The position numbers and the translations under genes were made by a program. Below are positions 24,107 through 35,300 of a DNA stretch of 64,000 bases, one piece after another (the first letter of the stretch is position 1; the number at the start of each line of letters is the position of its first letter). The notes beneath the pieces were generated by a model, which was not told the origin of the DNA, ran no database searches, and saw nothing but the letters and a program-made list of their open reading frames with translations. Source of the DNA: Thalassotalea sp. HSM 43 (GTDB taxonomy: Bacteria > Pseudomonadota > Gammaproteobacteria > Enterobacterales > Alteromonadaceae); NCBI RefSeq assembly GCF_004752005.1, contig NZ_CP038493.1:3558302-3622301 (forward strand). Reading direction: 5' to 3'.

Positions 24107-26287
24107 TTAATGAGCGGTGGTCACTACGTCTTTAAGCATCAAGTATTTGCGGCGAATATTGCGCACGTAAGTCACGGGTTCTTGGCCTCTAACATAACCA
24201 TAACGAGCTTTAGAGGAATATTTACGCTGCGACAGCAATAATATTGCCCGCTCAACATTGTTAAACCAAATGTCCCGTTGCCAACCTTTTTGCTCAGCCA
24301 AACGCATCGCGTCAACCACATGACCAGGGCCGGCATTATAAGATGCCAAGGTAAACCAGGTTAATTGGTCGTCGCGAACGTCTTGCTCTTGCATGCGTTC
24401 ACTGACCCAAGCCATATATTTTATCCCAGCATGGATACCCTTTTCAGGATCTGTAACATCGATAATATTGAGTTGCTTGGCCGTGCGAGGCATTATTTGA
24501 AACAAGCCTTGAGCTCCAGCAAAAGACGTTGCGTTGGGATCAAATCGACTTTCTTGGTGCATTTGTGCGATCAGTAAATGTGGGTCAAAGCCATATTGTG
24601 CTGCGTATTTTTCAACAATCTCATCGTAAGGTGATAAATTGCCGCCAGCTTGCAGGTTTTCATAGGCATCATGATGCTTATCAATTAATCCGTCGGCTTC
24701 AAAATATCGCTTGTGGATGAGGTTGTAAAATAGACCGCGATAGGTACGTTTGATATAGCTGTCTATTTTTTCTCTAAGCTGATTGTTGCCATCTTTGAAT
24801 ATCCAGCTTTGTGCTTTCTCTTTTCCTATAAAGATACTTGGCGTGATCTTGGTATCAAGGTTGAGCTCCATATCGACTAAGTGATTATCCGCTAGTGTTA
24901 AATCAAATTCGCCACTGGCAACGCCTTCGATAATTTGTTCGGTATCGTATTCTTCAGGGACTTCACTGACGGTTATCTGCGGAATGATGGATTGTAAATC
25001 CATAAGGGTTTGATAATAAGAACTGGATTTACGAACCGCAATATTACGGTACTTTAAATCGTGGACCGACTCGATAGGTGGATCATTCGGGCCAGCAACA
25101 ATTTGCTCGCTGGCATAGTGGTATGGGCGTGAAAACGCTAACCCTTGCTCGGCTCTGTGCTGGTTTGGCGTGAAAAAGCCTAGCGCGATATCGGCTTCTC
25201 CAGTTTTGATCATGTCAAACATTTCAATATTGTCATCAGCAACCAAAATTTCGTAACGAAGCTTGTGTTGTTTAGCAAAGTCTTTGGCTAACTCATAATG
25301 AAAGCCCATTAATTGGCCTTTCCAAAGGTAATAGGATGAGATGGTATTGCGCATGACTATGCGAATGGTGCGCCGTTTAGTGATTGTTTGCCATGCGGTG
25401 ACCGATTCACTGTCTTGCTGTGCGCCTAGCTGTTGTTGTCGTAAAAAGGTATTGAGTTGTTGTTTTAAGGTTGCAGAGTCTTTTCTTACCGCCCAAGCGA
25501 TGCTTCTAGCGACGTTGGCTTGCAGGCTTTTGACGATATCATCGCGGTATTTTAAGGTTGAGTCGATTATGTTGCCGTCAACGATGGTTAAATCGTATTC
25601 ACCCTTAGCCAAGGCGTCGTATAGTTTATCTCTCGTGGTCTTGGCTGGTATCTGTTCGATTTGAATGTTTGGATAGACGTTGGCAAGACCTAAAGCGGTT
25701 ATGGCATGCGAGGTACCAGGTTGTACCGCTATTTTTCGACCATCGAGATCTTTTGCGGCCGTTAATGGCTTATTGTTTTTACCTAAGACAATATACTCAG
25801 GTGTTTCTGTGATAGGCAAGGTAAAATCAACCTGCGCCTGCCTAAGCGTATTTACCGTCATATTGGCGGCAATAATATCGCCTTCATTAGCCAGTAGGGC
25901 GGGGATAAGCTGCTCAAACGATGGTTTTTCAATGTACTCCAGATTTAGGCCATGATTATCGGCAAATAATTCGAGATATTCTCGGTCAAGATTCGGCGGT
26001 GAGCCCGCTCTAGGCAGGTAGTTTTCATTGCCTGACCATACCAATACTCGCAGTACGCTTTTTTGTGCTTGTTGTGCTTGCTGCGTTGCCTTGTTATTAG
26101 CGCTGTTCGAGTTGTTTGTTGTATCCTTGGCGAATGGTTTAAATGCGAGCAAAGACAAGGCGCATAACATGACCATAACTAAGCGACTAAACCAAACACT
26201 TAGCCAAGGGCTAAAGCAAGAGCTTAGCCAAGCTTTGTCGTTGCGCCATGGTGATATTTGCCTAAGGTCGATGTTTTTATGATTCAT
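24107..26287 (-). CDS. MltF-like lytic transglycosylase with two periplasmic solute-binding domains
   Basis: This 726-residue protein has an N-terminal membrane anchor (~30-50), two tandem type-3 extracellular solute-binding modules (~80-300 and ~305-545) and a C-terminal SLT lysozyme-like domain (~570-690). Catalytic Glu is in HQESRFDPNA, followed by GAQGLFQIMPRTA and SYNAGPGHV. MltF normally has one solute-binding module; two are unusual. The enzyme would cleave the peptidoglycan glycan strand to 1,6-anhydro products at the envelope, with the extra modules perhaps sensing muropeptides or amino acids; that role is an inference. The start is the ATG at 26287 (MNHKNID), divergent from the kinase gene. 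Confidence 0.87.
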   Translation of the reverse strand: MNHKNIDLRQISPWRNDKAWLSSCFSPWLSVWFSRLVMVMLCALSLLAFKPFAKDTTNNSNSANNKATQQAQQAQKSVLRVLVWSGNENYLPRAGSPPNLDREYLELFADNHGLNLEYIEKPSFEQLIPALLANEGDIIAANMTVNTLRQAQVDFTLPITETPEYIVLGKNNKPLTAAKDLDGRKIAVQPGTSHAITALGLANVYPNIQIEQIPAKTTRDKLYDALAKGEYDLTIVDGNIIDSTLKYRDDIVKSLQANVARSIAWAVRKDSATLKQQLNTFLRQQQLGAQQDSESVTAWQTITKRRTIRIVMRNTISSYYLWKGQLMGFHYELAKDFAKQHKLRYEILVADDNIEMFDMIKTGEADIALGFFTPNQHRAEQGLAFSRPYHYASEQIVAGPNDPPIESVHDLKYRNIAVRKSSSYYQTLMDLQSIIPQITVSEVPEEYDTEQIIEGVASGEFDLTLADNHLVDMELNLDTKITPSIFIGKEKAQSWIFKDGNNQLREKIDSYIKRTYRGLFYNLIHKRYFEADGLIDKHHDAYENLQAGGNLSPYDEIVEKYAAQYGFDPHLLIAQMHQESRFDPNATSFAGAQGLFQIMPRTAKQLNIIDVTDPEKGIHAGIKYMAWVSERMQEQDVRDDQLTWFTLASYNAGPGHVVDAMRLAEQKGWQRDIWFNNVERAILLLSQRKYSSKARYGYVRGQEPVTYVRNIRRKYLMLKDVVTTAH

Positions 26288-26424
26288 CGTCTAAGCATAG
26301 CCAACAGCGGTTAGTTGCGCATCAACCACGCAACAAATTGAAAATTAAATTCACAATGCTTAATTTGCTTGTAATAATGATTACCATGTATCGCAGGCAA
26401 GCATAAGATCTGCAAGAGATTTTT

Positions 26425-28239
26425 GTGGCAGAAAAAAAGCTAAAACATTTTTATATCGCTGAAGACCAATCCATTTATTTGCTTAGTTCGAAAGACGCCG
26501 CAAAGCTTAAAAAATGGATGGAACTTTGTATTAAACAGCTCAATCGTCTTGGCTACAGTAATGTAGAAATGATTGGTAAAGGTGCCTACGGTTTTGTCTT
26601 TGAGGGTGAAGACGACAACAACCAACCACAAGTCTTTAAGTTCTCGCGACTTGATTTGCCGTTGCATGTGCAAGATAGGTTGGAAGAAGAAGCGCAAATG
26701 CAAGACGCTCTGAGCCACGCTGCCATTCCTCGGTTGTATGAATATTTAAAAATTAAGCGTCAGTCCATTATCCACATGAGCCGCGCCAAAGGCGAAGATT
26801 TAGAGGTTATTTCGTTAAAGCAGGGGCCGTTGCCTGCAGAGCAAATCGTTAACATTACCATTTTAATGATCGAGCTACTTACTTATATTGCTGATCCAAA
26901 ACATAACCGTATGCTAAAACCAGTGGTTCATGGTGATATCAAACCATCAAACATTGTTTGGGATGACGCCAAGCAATCGCTGCAGTTGATCGATTGGGGC
27001 TCGTCGGTATGGGCACAGTTGGATAAACAGGGCAACAGTACCGCGACCAATGTTATGGATTTGATGAGCTCTGATATCCAGCAAACCAATTCTCGTATGG
27101 GTGATATCTATTTTATCGGTGAAGAGCAGCTTAACGGTGGTTTATCTAGCCCAAGATTTGATGAGCAAGGCATGGCGGCGACCATTTATGCCTTAGCATC
27201 AGGTCAATCATGTCGTTATGGCTACAAGGTGATAACCGCAAGCTCGCTTGGCTTACCGCAAATTCTGGCCAAACCAATTGATGCAATGCTTGGCGATGAC
27301 CCAGTATTGCGTCGTCAAGCCGGTGACTATCTTTTTAACAACCTTGGCATGTTAAAAAAGTTGGTGTTATCCGATACACCAACCAAACCTGCAGTTGAAC
27401 CGTTAATTCCTGTTTGGCTTAGACACCATGAAGAAGATATCGAAACCGTTGTCTATGGCTCTCGTAAGTCGTTTTTAAGAGAGCAGGGTAGCGAGCAAAG
27501 CTTGTATGACGTTGATGATGTGCAGCTGGAAAAATATTATAAAAACTACCTTGCTGGTATGGGAGCAACGGAAAAGGCATTTATTGCCGCGGTCAGTCGC
27601 TTAGCAAAATACCCTGTGGTCGGTGGCCTTGCTGTGCGCTGGGAAAAAGACGGCGTTTATGTTGATTCCAATATCACCTTATATGATCCGTCGTTAGAGT
27701 ATTCGTTTCAGGCGGCGGTCAATAATATGATCTATTTGGCGCAAGGTATTTATCGCGTCGGTATTTTTAAATCTTGCTTATTTAACGCCAAAGATACGCT
27801 GCATTTTGAACGTGATACACGCACTGCACCATTTGAAAATAATGGCCAGCGCATTCCATTTGAAGTCTCGGCAATCACTGATTTAGAAAATGTATCGCAT
27901 TTGCACTCATATTTTGAAGACGGTAAAGACCCTGATGAGTATTTGCATTTACCCGACAATGTGATGCTGGTTCTTAAAGAAATGAACAGCATTCATCATA
28001 CCGGTTGTATTATTTTTGAGGTGCTGGAACAACATCTCAAAATTCACAGCTATTTAATGCTGCTCGATCACAGTAAAAAGCAACAATTTGAACAGTGCTT
28101 ACAACAACTTCTCGAATTATTGCCGAGCATTGATGAGCTTGGAATTGCTGGCTTTATGAAGCTACCTTATAAAGACACGCGGTTTTTTGAACATATAAAT
28201 CAGTTACCTGAGCATTACTATCCAAAGAATCCTAAATAG
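26425..28239 (+). CDS. Eukaryotic-like protein kinase with an uncharacterised C-terminal half
   Basis: This 604-residue protein starts with GTG (26425, preceded by AAGAGA). The kinase domain (~45-300) shows a glycine-rich loop GKGAYGFVFEG, the catalytic loop HGDIKPSNIVWD and, in place of DFG, LIDWGSS. Asp in both loops is retained, so activity is plausible. The region from ~330 to the end has no family I can name. There is no transmembrane helix, so the protein should be cytoplasmic. Targets are unknown; it is monocistronic or weakly coupled with the small VOC gene 20 bases downstream. Confidence 0.85.
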   Translation: MAEKKLKHFYIAEDQSIYLLSSKDAAKLKKWMELCIKQLNRLGYSNVEMIGKGAYGFVFEGEDDNNQPQVFKFSRLDLPLHVQDRLEEEAQMQDALSHAAIPRLYEYLKIKRQSIIHMSRAKGEDLEVISLKQGPLPAEQIVNITILMIELLTYIADPKHNRMLKPVVHGDIKPSNIVWDDAKQSLQLIDWGSSVWAQLDKQGNSTATNVMDLMSSDIQQTNSRMGDIYFIGEEQLNGGLSSPRFDEQGMAATIYALASGQSCRYGYKVITASSLGLPQILAKPIDAMLGDDPVLRRQAGDYLFNNLGMLKKLVLSDTPTKPAVEPLIPVWLRHHEEDIETVVYGSRKSFLREQGSEQSLYDVDDVQLEKYYKNYLAGMGATEKAFIAAVSRLAKYPVVGGLAVRWEKDGVYVDSNITLYDPSLEYSFQAAVNNMIYLAQGIYRVGIFKSCLFNAKDTLHFERDTRTAPFENNGQRIPFEVSAITDLENVSHLHSYFEDGKDPDEYLHLPDNVMLVLKEMNSIHHTGCIIFEVLEQHLKIHSYLMLLDHSKKQQFEQCLQQLLELLPSIDELGIAGFMKLPYKDTRFFEHINQLPEHYYPKNPK

Positions 28240-28296
28240 TTTTGTTAGCGGCAACTTTTGCCTGATATAACTGCACAGCCAAACGAGGACTACAGA

Positions 28297-28674
28297 ATGG
28301 ACAAAAATAACATAGGTGATATGGCATGGCTTGATTTAACCGTCGATGATGCCGAAAGCGTTCGAGATTTTTATCAACAGGTCATCGGTTGGAAATCCGA
28401 TAGTGTGTCGATGGGAGACTATGAAGACTTTGTTATGTTGAGCCCCAAAGGCGGTGATGCGCAAGCCGGAATTTGTCATGCTCGTGGCGGCAATGCGGAA
28501 TTACCACCGGTATGGTTACCGTACTTTCTGGTTGCCGATATTGATCAGGCCGTTAGTGCGGTAGAGCAAAATGGCGGTGCTATGGTGACCGACATTAAAT
28601 CTATGGGCAGTGACAGATACGTGATCGTTAAAGACCCCGCTGGAGCCCACTGTGCCTTGTATTACAAAGGCTAG
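28297..28674 (+). CDS. VOC (glyoxalase/bleomycin resistance) family protein
   Basis: A single vicinal-oxygen-chelate module of 125 residues (MAWLDLTVDDAESVRDFYQQ ... DPAGAHCALYYKG). I chose the ATG at 28297; an upstream TTG extension lacks similarity and a ribosome-binding site. The substrate is unknown. Its position between the kinase and patatin genes, all on the plus strand, suggests loose co-transcription only. Confidence 0.85.
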   Translation: MDKNNIGDMAWLDLTVDDAESVRDFYQQVIGWKSDSVSMGDYEDFVMLSPKGGDAQAGICHARGGNAELPPVWLPYFLVADIDQAVSAVEQNGGAMVTDIKSMGSDRYVIVKDPAGAHCALYYKG

Positions 28675-28756
28675 CGCAGTAAAGACGAACCAAGTAAATT
28701 CGAGCAACATAAAGACCAACACAGCTCGATAATTAACATAAGCGAAGATAATACAA

Positions 28757-29851
28757 GTGAGCAGTTCATTAACCTTGTATGCAGGTAAAACGGCATATCA
28801 CACCATCAAGCAATACGGCTTACAGCCAGATCTTTTTACCACATTGGTGGGTGCCAGTGGTGGGCCGAAATGGTTTGTATTAGCAGGCCTCGATCGTTAT
28901 TTTTGTGGTGATTTTTTTAAAGACAGAACAACGCCGCTAGATACCTTGGGATCATCAGCCGGCGCATGGCGGTTCAGTTGTTACGCGCAAAATGACAAGC
29001 TCGCGGCGATAAACCGCTTGATAGATGGCTACGCCAATTTAAGTTATCCAAAAAAAGCCAATAAACAACAAGTGACAGCGCAATCTGAACAGCTTTTACA
29101 ACATGTGCTGGGGCAAAATGGGGTGAATGAAATCATCAATAATCCCAACATTAGCAATCATATCATTGTCGCTCGTTCAAAAGGCTTAAGTCGCCATGAG
29201 AATCCTGTGCTGCAGTTAGGTGGTTTACTGGCCAGTGCGATGGCTAATGCGCGCAGCCGCAAACGTTTATCGAAGCATTATCAACGCATTATTTTCTCAC
29301 AAAATCAGTCTACCGCGCCGTTTGATTATAACGATGGCATTGACTCAAAACAGGTGGCGTTATCGGCGGACAATACCTATGATGCGTTATTGGCGACGGG
29401 GGCTATTCCACTGCTTATTGGCGGGGTGAGAGACATCAGCGGCGCAGGGCCTGGCATGTATCGCGATGGTGGCATCATTGATTATCATTTCGATCAGCGA
29501 TTTTTAGCGCGACCGGTGACGGTAGATGGCAACCCGTCTAAAGAGGGGCTGGTATTGTATCCGCATTTCCATCATAAATTTAAACCCGGTTGGTTCGATA
29601 AATACGTAAAACACAGATACAGCAACCAAGAGTATTTTGATAACGTGTTGGTGTTAAGCCCAAGTCAGCAGTTTGTCAGCAGTTTACCGTACCAAAAAAT
29701 TCCCGATCGCACGGATTTTAAAACCTTATCTGAACAACAACGCATCGATTATTTTCTGCAAGTGGTCGCCGAAAGCAGCCGTTTAGCTGCTGAGTTTGAT
29801 GACTTATGCCAACTCGATCTAGAACACCTGCCAGTGCAATTGATTGGTTAG
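28757..29851 (+). CDS. Patatin-like phospholipase family protein
   Basis: A 364-residue protein beginning with GTG (28757). Patatin hydrolase marks are the oxyanion-hole stretch GASGGPKWFVLAG, nucleophile elbow LGSSAGAWR and catalytic Asp in YRDGGIIDYH. Such enzymes hydrolyse acyl ester bonds of lipids with a Ser-Asp dyad. There is no signal peptide. The 3' end overlaps the convergent dgt gene by four bases. Confidence 0.9.
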   Translation: MSSSLTLYAGKTAYHTIKQYGLQPDLFTTLVGASGGPKWFVLAGLDRYFCGDFFKDRTTPLDTLGSSAGAWRFSCYAQNDKLAAINRLIDGYANLSYPKKANKQQVTAQSEQLLQHVLGQNGVNEIINNPNISNHIIVARSKGLSRHENPVLQLGGLLASAMANARSRKRLSKHYQRIIFSQNQSTAPFDYNDGIDSKQVALSADNTYDALLATGAIPLLIGGVRDISGAGPGMYRDGGIIDYHFDQRFLARPVTVDGNPSKEGLVLYPHFHHKFKPGWFDKYVKHRYSNQEYFDNVLVLSPSQQFVSSLPYQKIPDRTDFKTLSEQQRIDYFLQVVAESSRLAAEFDDLCQLDLEHLPVQLIG

Positions 29852-31191
29852 TATAAATCTTGGCTTTTATTCAAACCTTGGCTCAAAAATAAACTGTCAT
29901 AAACCCGTATAGCGTGCTCATCGGTCATCCCGGATAAATAGTCGGCAATGACGCGATGCGGGTTTTCACCTTGTTGACACGCAACTTGCCAACGTTCATT
30001 GGTCGAAATTGGCAACAATCGAGCAGGATCACTGGCAAACGCTTCAAACAACTCCATTACAATCTGTTGGCCCTTGTATTCCATTCGTTGGATGTCGGGT
30101 TGCTTGATCACAAATTTGTAGACGTAATCTTTGAATATTTTTAATGCTTGAGCTTGCTTTGCAGGCAGTGCGGCGTTGTAGCGCAATAATGGCTCTTGGA
30201 AGTTGGTACCAATGCTGTCATTTAAATCCTGCAACTCAATATGAGTGATCAAATAGTTCACCAGCATACCGATGGCATCTTTTTGCAGATAGCGCTTATA
30301 AGAAAATAACTTTTCAAATATTGCTGTGGTGTGTTTATTTAAAAATTCATCATCGAGCTCACTAAGTGGTCGCACAACGTTTTGTTCAAAGCTTTCACGA
30401 CTGACAACACGGGTGACAATGGCGTCTTCCATATCGTGAATGCCGTACGCTATATCATCGGCTAATTCCATGATTGAACAGTCGAGTGATTTATAGCAGG
30501 TTTTGTGATGACCATTGCCATTAACAATGACCTTTTGAAATTCATTGCGATCTTTTTCTGACAATGGTGCAAGCACCCAGTCGATGATCTTAAGGTCGTC
30601 TTTATATAAACCTTTAGGTGGGTGCCAATCACCAGCTTTTAATTGGCGAAAGTTAACCGGCGGAGTTTGTGCTTGTTGATTGGCGAGTCGTTCAACCACT
30701 TGCGGGTACTTGATCAAGCCCAATAAGGTGCGCCGTGTTAAATTCATGCCAAAATGTTCAGTGTATGGTTCGAGCTTAGTAACAATGCGAAAGGTTTGCC
30801 CGTTACCTTCAAAACCGCCAAAGTTATGCATCATAAAATTAAGCGCCACCTCGCCGCCATGCCCAAACGGCGGATGGCCGATATCATGGGCTAAACACAC
30901 GGCCTCAATAAGGGCATCTTCAGTGGGTAATAATTGTTGGCTTAGAGTCGGGTATTTATTGCGTAATTGGGCGCATATGCCTGAGCCAATTTGTGCGGCT
31001 TCTAGCGAATGAGTGAGCCTAGTGCGGTAAAAGTCACTTTGACCAACGCCCATGACTTGGGTTTTTGATTGCAGGCGTCGAAACGCAGCCGAATGCAGAA
31101 TGCGAGCTCGATCCCGTTGAAACGGTGAGCGATGATCTAAAACTCGTGATCGTGTTCCTTGATCTTGTCTTTGTAACCAGTTCTCGTTCAT
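29848..31191 (-). CDS. dgt: dGTPase-like nucleotide triphosphohydrolase (HD superfamily)
   Basis: This 447-residue HD-domain enzyme begins with the SPFQRDRARILHSAAFRRLQ signature of the Dgt family. The metal site is built from RLTHSLEAAQIG, AHDIGHPPFGHGGE and ADDIAYGIHDMED. Dgt hydrolyses dGTP (or other dNTPs in the broader subfamily) to nucleoside and triphosphate, affecting dNTP pools; homologues can restrict phage replication. The subfamily and nucleotide preference cannot be set from sequence alone. Confidence 0.93.
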   Translation of the reverse strand: MNENWLQRQDQGTRSRVLDHRSPFQRDRARILHSAAFRRLQSKTQVMGVGQSDFYRTRLTHSLEAAQIGSGICAQLRNKYPTLSQQLLPTEDALIEAVCLAHDIGHPPFGHGGEVALNFMMHNFGGFEGNGQTFRIVTKLEPYTEHFGMNLTRRTLLGLIKYPQVVERLANQQAQTPPVNFRQLKAGDWHPPKGLYKDDLKIIDWVLAPLSEKDRNEFQKVIVNGNGHHKTCYKSLDCSIMELADDIAYGIHDMEDAIVTRVVSRESFEQNVVRPLSELDDEFLNKHTTAIFEKLFSYKRYLQKDAIGMLVNYLITHIELQDLNDSIGTNFQEPLLRYNAALPAKQAQALKIFKDYVYKFVIKQPDIQRMEYKGQQIVMELFEAFASDPARLLPISTNERWQVACQQGENPHRVIADYLSGMTDEHAIRVYDSLFLSQGLNKSQDLY

Positions 31192-31328
31192 TGAAAACTC
31201 CCATTTGACCGGCTTATAGCTTTAACATACTGAATTTAAATACGTTAGGCAATCATATGGGAGTGTCCGTAAGAGATTATTCTGTTCTAACTTAGCATAT
31301 ACGCTATGGCTTAACTGACGTTGCAGTC

Positions 31329-32081
31329 CTAGCCAGAAACATAATCGCGTTGAAAATAATCAACCCACATCGCTGTGGCACCGCAAATGGCAACCGGCAT
31401 GACAATTAGGTTAACGATTGGGATCATCGCGGCAATAGTGACGCTAATGCCAAAACCAAAACACTTGCCTTTATGCTCAGATAACTTACTGCGCATGTCG
31501 ATAAAATTGATTTTATGATTATCAAAAGGGTAATCACAATATTGGATGGCCATCATCCAGGCGATAAAGACAAACCAGATGATTTGTCCAAAAAATGGCA
31601 ATATCCATAGCACGATAAAAAAGCCAATGGCGCGAGGTAAGTAGTATTTTAACTTACACCATTCGCGACTTAGGGTACGGGGAATATCCTTAATAACGTC
31701 TGCAAAGCCGGAATCATCCAGTTGATGACCAGACAAATGACGTTCAATTTTTTCACTTAATAAACCATTGAATGGTGCCGCCAACCAATTGGCAAACGTA
31801 GAAAACACAAATGAAAAACATATCAGCGCGGTGACATACAATAATGGTTCGACAAACATGGTCAGCCATGACCAGTCCGTGCCAAGCCATTGTTCAAAAT
31901 CGACGATGATATCGCTAATGTATAAGGTGAGATAATAAAACGCGACGCCAAATAAAATGAGATTGACCATCAATGGCACAAATACAAAGCGGCGAATCCC
32001 TGGTGTTTTGATTAATTCAAAGCCTTTGAAAAAGTAGCCGGCACCACCTTGGGCGATAGGCTCGCGAATACTGCGTGTCAT
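31329..32081 (-). CDS. cysZ: CysZ-type sulfate transport protein
   Basis: This 250-residue inner-membrane protein matches CysZ (start SIREPIAQGGAGYFFKGF, then RFVFVPLMVNLILF and PFNGLLSEKIE), with four long hydrophobic stretches. CysZ imports sulfate for cysteine synthesis. The order cysZ, (smc), zipA, ligA is conserved, with cysZ divergent. Upstream DNA to smc (268 bases) shows no other clear feature. Confidence 0.93.
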   Translation of the reverse strand: MTRSIREPIAQGGAGYFFKGFELIKTPGIRRFVFVPLMVNLILFGVAFYYLTLYISDIIVDFEQWLGTDWSWLTMFVEPLLYVTALICFSFVFSTFANWLAAPFNGLLSEKIERHLSGHQLDDSGFADVIKDIPRTLSREWCKLKYYLPRAIGFFIVLWILPFFGQIIWFVFIAWMMAIQYCDYPFDNHKINFIDMRSKLSEHKGKCFGFGISVTIAAMIPIVNLIVMPVAICGATAMWVDYFQRDYVSG

Positions 32082-32349
32082 TTGTCATCCTTTATTATTG
32101 CGGTGAATTACCCTTCGCTTATAAGGTAAAGCTTAGTGGGTAATGAATCACTTTTTACACAAATTCATAGCTGTTTTTTAGTATAACGAATTAGGGGCTG
32201 GCAACAACAGCGAAAAATGTTACAAAGCGTGTGTTTATTTGATACAGTAGTTCAATAAGCATAAGCCTTTGCGCAATATTTTCAGCATTGCAACTCAGGC
32301 AGAAAAACAATAATAAATACCTAAAAAAAGAATCAATACTCGTTACTTT

Positions 32350-35300
32350 ATGCGCCTAAAAAAGATCAAACTCGCCGGTTTTAAGTCTTTTGTCGACGTC
32401 ACCAATGTGCCGTTCGAACAAGACATGACGGCTATTGTTGGGCCTAACGGGTGTGGTAAATCCAATATTATCGATGCTGTACGCTGGGTTTTAGGTGAAA
32501 GCTCTGCCAAAAACTTACGCGGCGACTCGATGACCGACGTTATTTTCAATGGTTCTACGTCTCGTAAACCGGTGGGCCAAGCAAGCGTTGAGTTGGTGTT
32601 TGATAATGCATCGCAAAGTTTGGTAGGCTCTATGGCCGATCGCAGCGAAATATCGATTCGCCGCGTGGTTAATCGTGATAGCCAAAATACCTACTATTTA
32701 AATGGCAGCAAATGCCGTCGTAAAGATATTACCGATATTTTTCTCGGCACAGGTCTAGGCCCGCGCAGCTATGCCATTATTGAACAGGGCATGATTTCTC
32801 GGCTTATCGAATCCAAGCCGCAAGAGTTGCGCATTTTTATCGAAGAAGCGGCAGGGGTCTCAAAATACAAAGAGCGTCGCCGAGAAACCGAAAACCGCAT
32901 TCGCCATACTCGAGACAATTTATTGCGTTTGGCGGATATTCGCCAAGAGTTAGCGGTCAATTTGGAAAAACTGCATGGCCAATCGCAAGCTGCCATTCGT
33001 TTTCGTGAATTAAAAGCGCAAGAGCGTCAATTAAAAGCTGAACTGGCGGGCATACGATATCGCCATAGTCAGTTAAAATTGCAATCATTGCACAGTAAAG
33101 AATTGCAGTTACAAACTGAATTAGAAAAACTCAATGCTGAGCAAGTGCAGGCGGAAAAGGACATTATTAGCGCCCGTACGCGACAAGATGATAGCACCGA
33201 CAAGCTAGAGCTGCTTAATCAAAAAAAATTGGCAATAACGTCAAATATTGCCGGCGTCGAACAAAACATCAAACATGTCAAAGCGCAAAAACTATCGCTG
33301 TCTGAGAATAACCAACGTCTGCAACAATCTTTGCAAGAGAGCAAGAAACTCATTGAGCAACATCAGCAACAACAAGCTGAGTTGCATGAGCAACTCAGCC
33401 AAATTGAACCAGAACTCGACATTGTCAGCGCCCAACTTGACGAATTGACGCAACAACAAATGGACATCAGTCAGCGCCAACAAAGCTGGCAACGACAATG
33501 GGATGAGCAGCAACGCCAACAAGCGGATTACGAAAAGCGCGTCGCCATTAATCAAAGCCAAATAGACGCGACAAATCAATTGTTGCTAAAAACAGAGCAG
33601 CGATTGAGTCAGTTGAAAGAGCAAACATCGCTAGTTGATGTTGAGCAATTACAACAACAGATTGAAGCGGCAATGCTCAGCGAACAAGAGTGTTCGAGTC
33701 GTTATCAACAGTATCAAGCGGTTGTCGAAGAATGTGAAAGCGCGTTGTTAACCGAGCAAAACAAATTACAAAATCTTCTGGATGAGGTGCAACAGCAAAA
33801 ACTGCAGCAGGGCACGTTGCAATCGCAAATCGATGCATTGAACTCGATAAACGCCAATCAAAGTGATTGGCAAAAACGCCAATCTGATTATCTTCAACAA
33901 CAAGGTGTAACGGAGCTTGAAAGCGTCGCACAACAGCTGAGCGTTGATGCGGGTTGGGAAGTTGCGGTTGAAATGGTGCTAGAGCATTTTCTTATGGCTC
34001 AATACGTTGAACAATGGCCGCAATCATGTGATTTAGAGCAAGCTGTGTTGGTTCGCAATGATACAAACACCGATAAACAGCCATTGCCTGAGGCGATAGC
34101 AGGGCAACACACCTTGTTGTCTAAAGTCGCTGGTGGTGACGCATTGGCTGATAAACTTTCCAAGGTGTTGGTTGCTGACACGCAAGACAAGGCATTAGAG
34201 CTTATTGGCGTGTTACCGGATAACAGCTGGTCAGTGATCTGCCCGCAAGGTTTATGGTTGTCGAAACAATGGTTACGCAAAGGGGTTTTAGCGGACTCTC
34301 AAGGTCAACTTGAACGACATAATCGTCTTAAAGAGCTGGCAGCGCAACACCACGCAGCACAACAATCCCTCGCTGATGCGCAACAACAACTTACTTTGCA
34401 GCAGCAAATCGTTGCCGAACAAAAGCTAACCCTCGCACAGCATATACAGCAACGTGGTGCCACGAACGAGGCATTACAACAGCAGCAACAGACGGTGCAC
34501 TTAAAACGCCAAGAGCTTGAGTTAACAAAAAATCAGCAAGCTCAAATCGGTGATCAGATTGCCGCGCAACAGGAGCAGTTGCAACAGGAAATGACTCGTT
34601 ATGAAGAGTTATTAATTGAGCAACATAATTTAGCAGAGGACAACTCAATTGATGCGTCAGCATTGACGGCGATGGCCGATGAACGTGAGCAATTGCTGCG
34701 ACAGTATCAAGACTGTTCTAGCCAACATAAAGTTGCTACGCAGCGTTCTCAATCGCTGCAACTGACGCAACAAAAGTTGACTAGTGAATTAGCCGCCATC
34801 GAAAAAGCCAACGTTCGTGAGACGGAACATTGGCAAAAATTGCAGCAACAATTAGATGAATTAGAACAACAGGCTAAACAAAATCTGCAACCTCTTGATG
34901 AGCAACAGGCGCGTTTGCAAACGTTGCTAGAGCAACGGTCAAAACTGGATACCCAGCAATCGGCGATAAATCAGCAACTGCAGCAATCGAATCAGCAAAT
35001 TGATCGCTTAAATGAGTGCCAGCACAATGCCATGCAGCGCATTAGCGCGAGCCAACAATCAATACAAGAATTGCTTGTTGATATGCAAAGCTACAAACTC
35101 AAAGCAGAGAGTGCAAAAGAGCAGTTGGCTGAGCTACAGCAAGATCTCGATACGATACTGGCTGCATTAGATAGCAAAGCCTCTGAAAATCAGTGGCAAA
35201 TTAAATTGGCTCGTGTGGTCAAATCAATATCGGCGCTTGGCGCGATTAACTTGGCGGCGATTGAAGAGTTTGAACAACAATCGCAGCGTAAAAACTTTCT

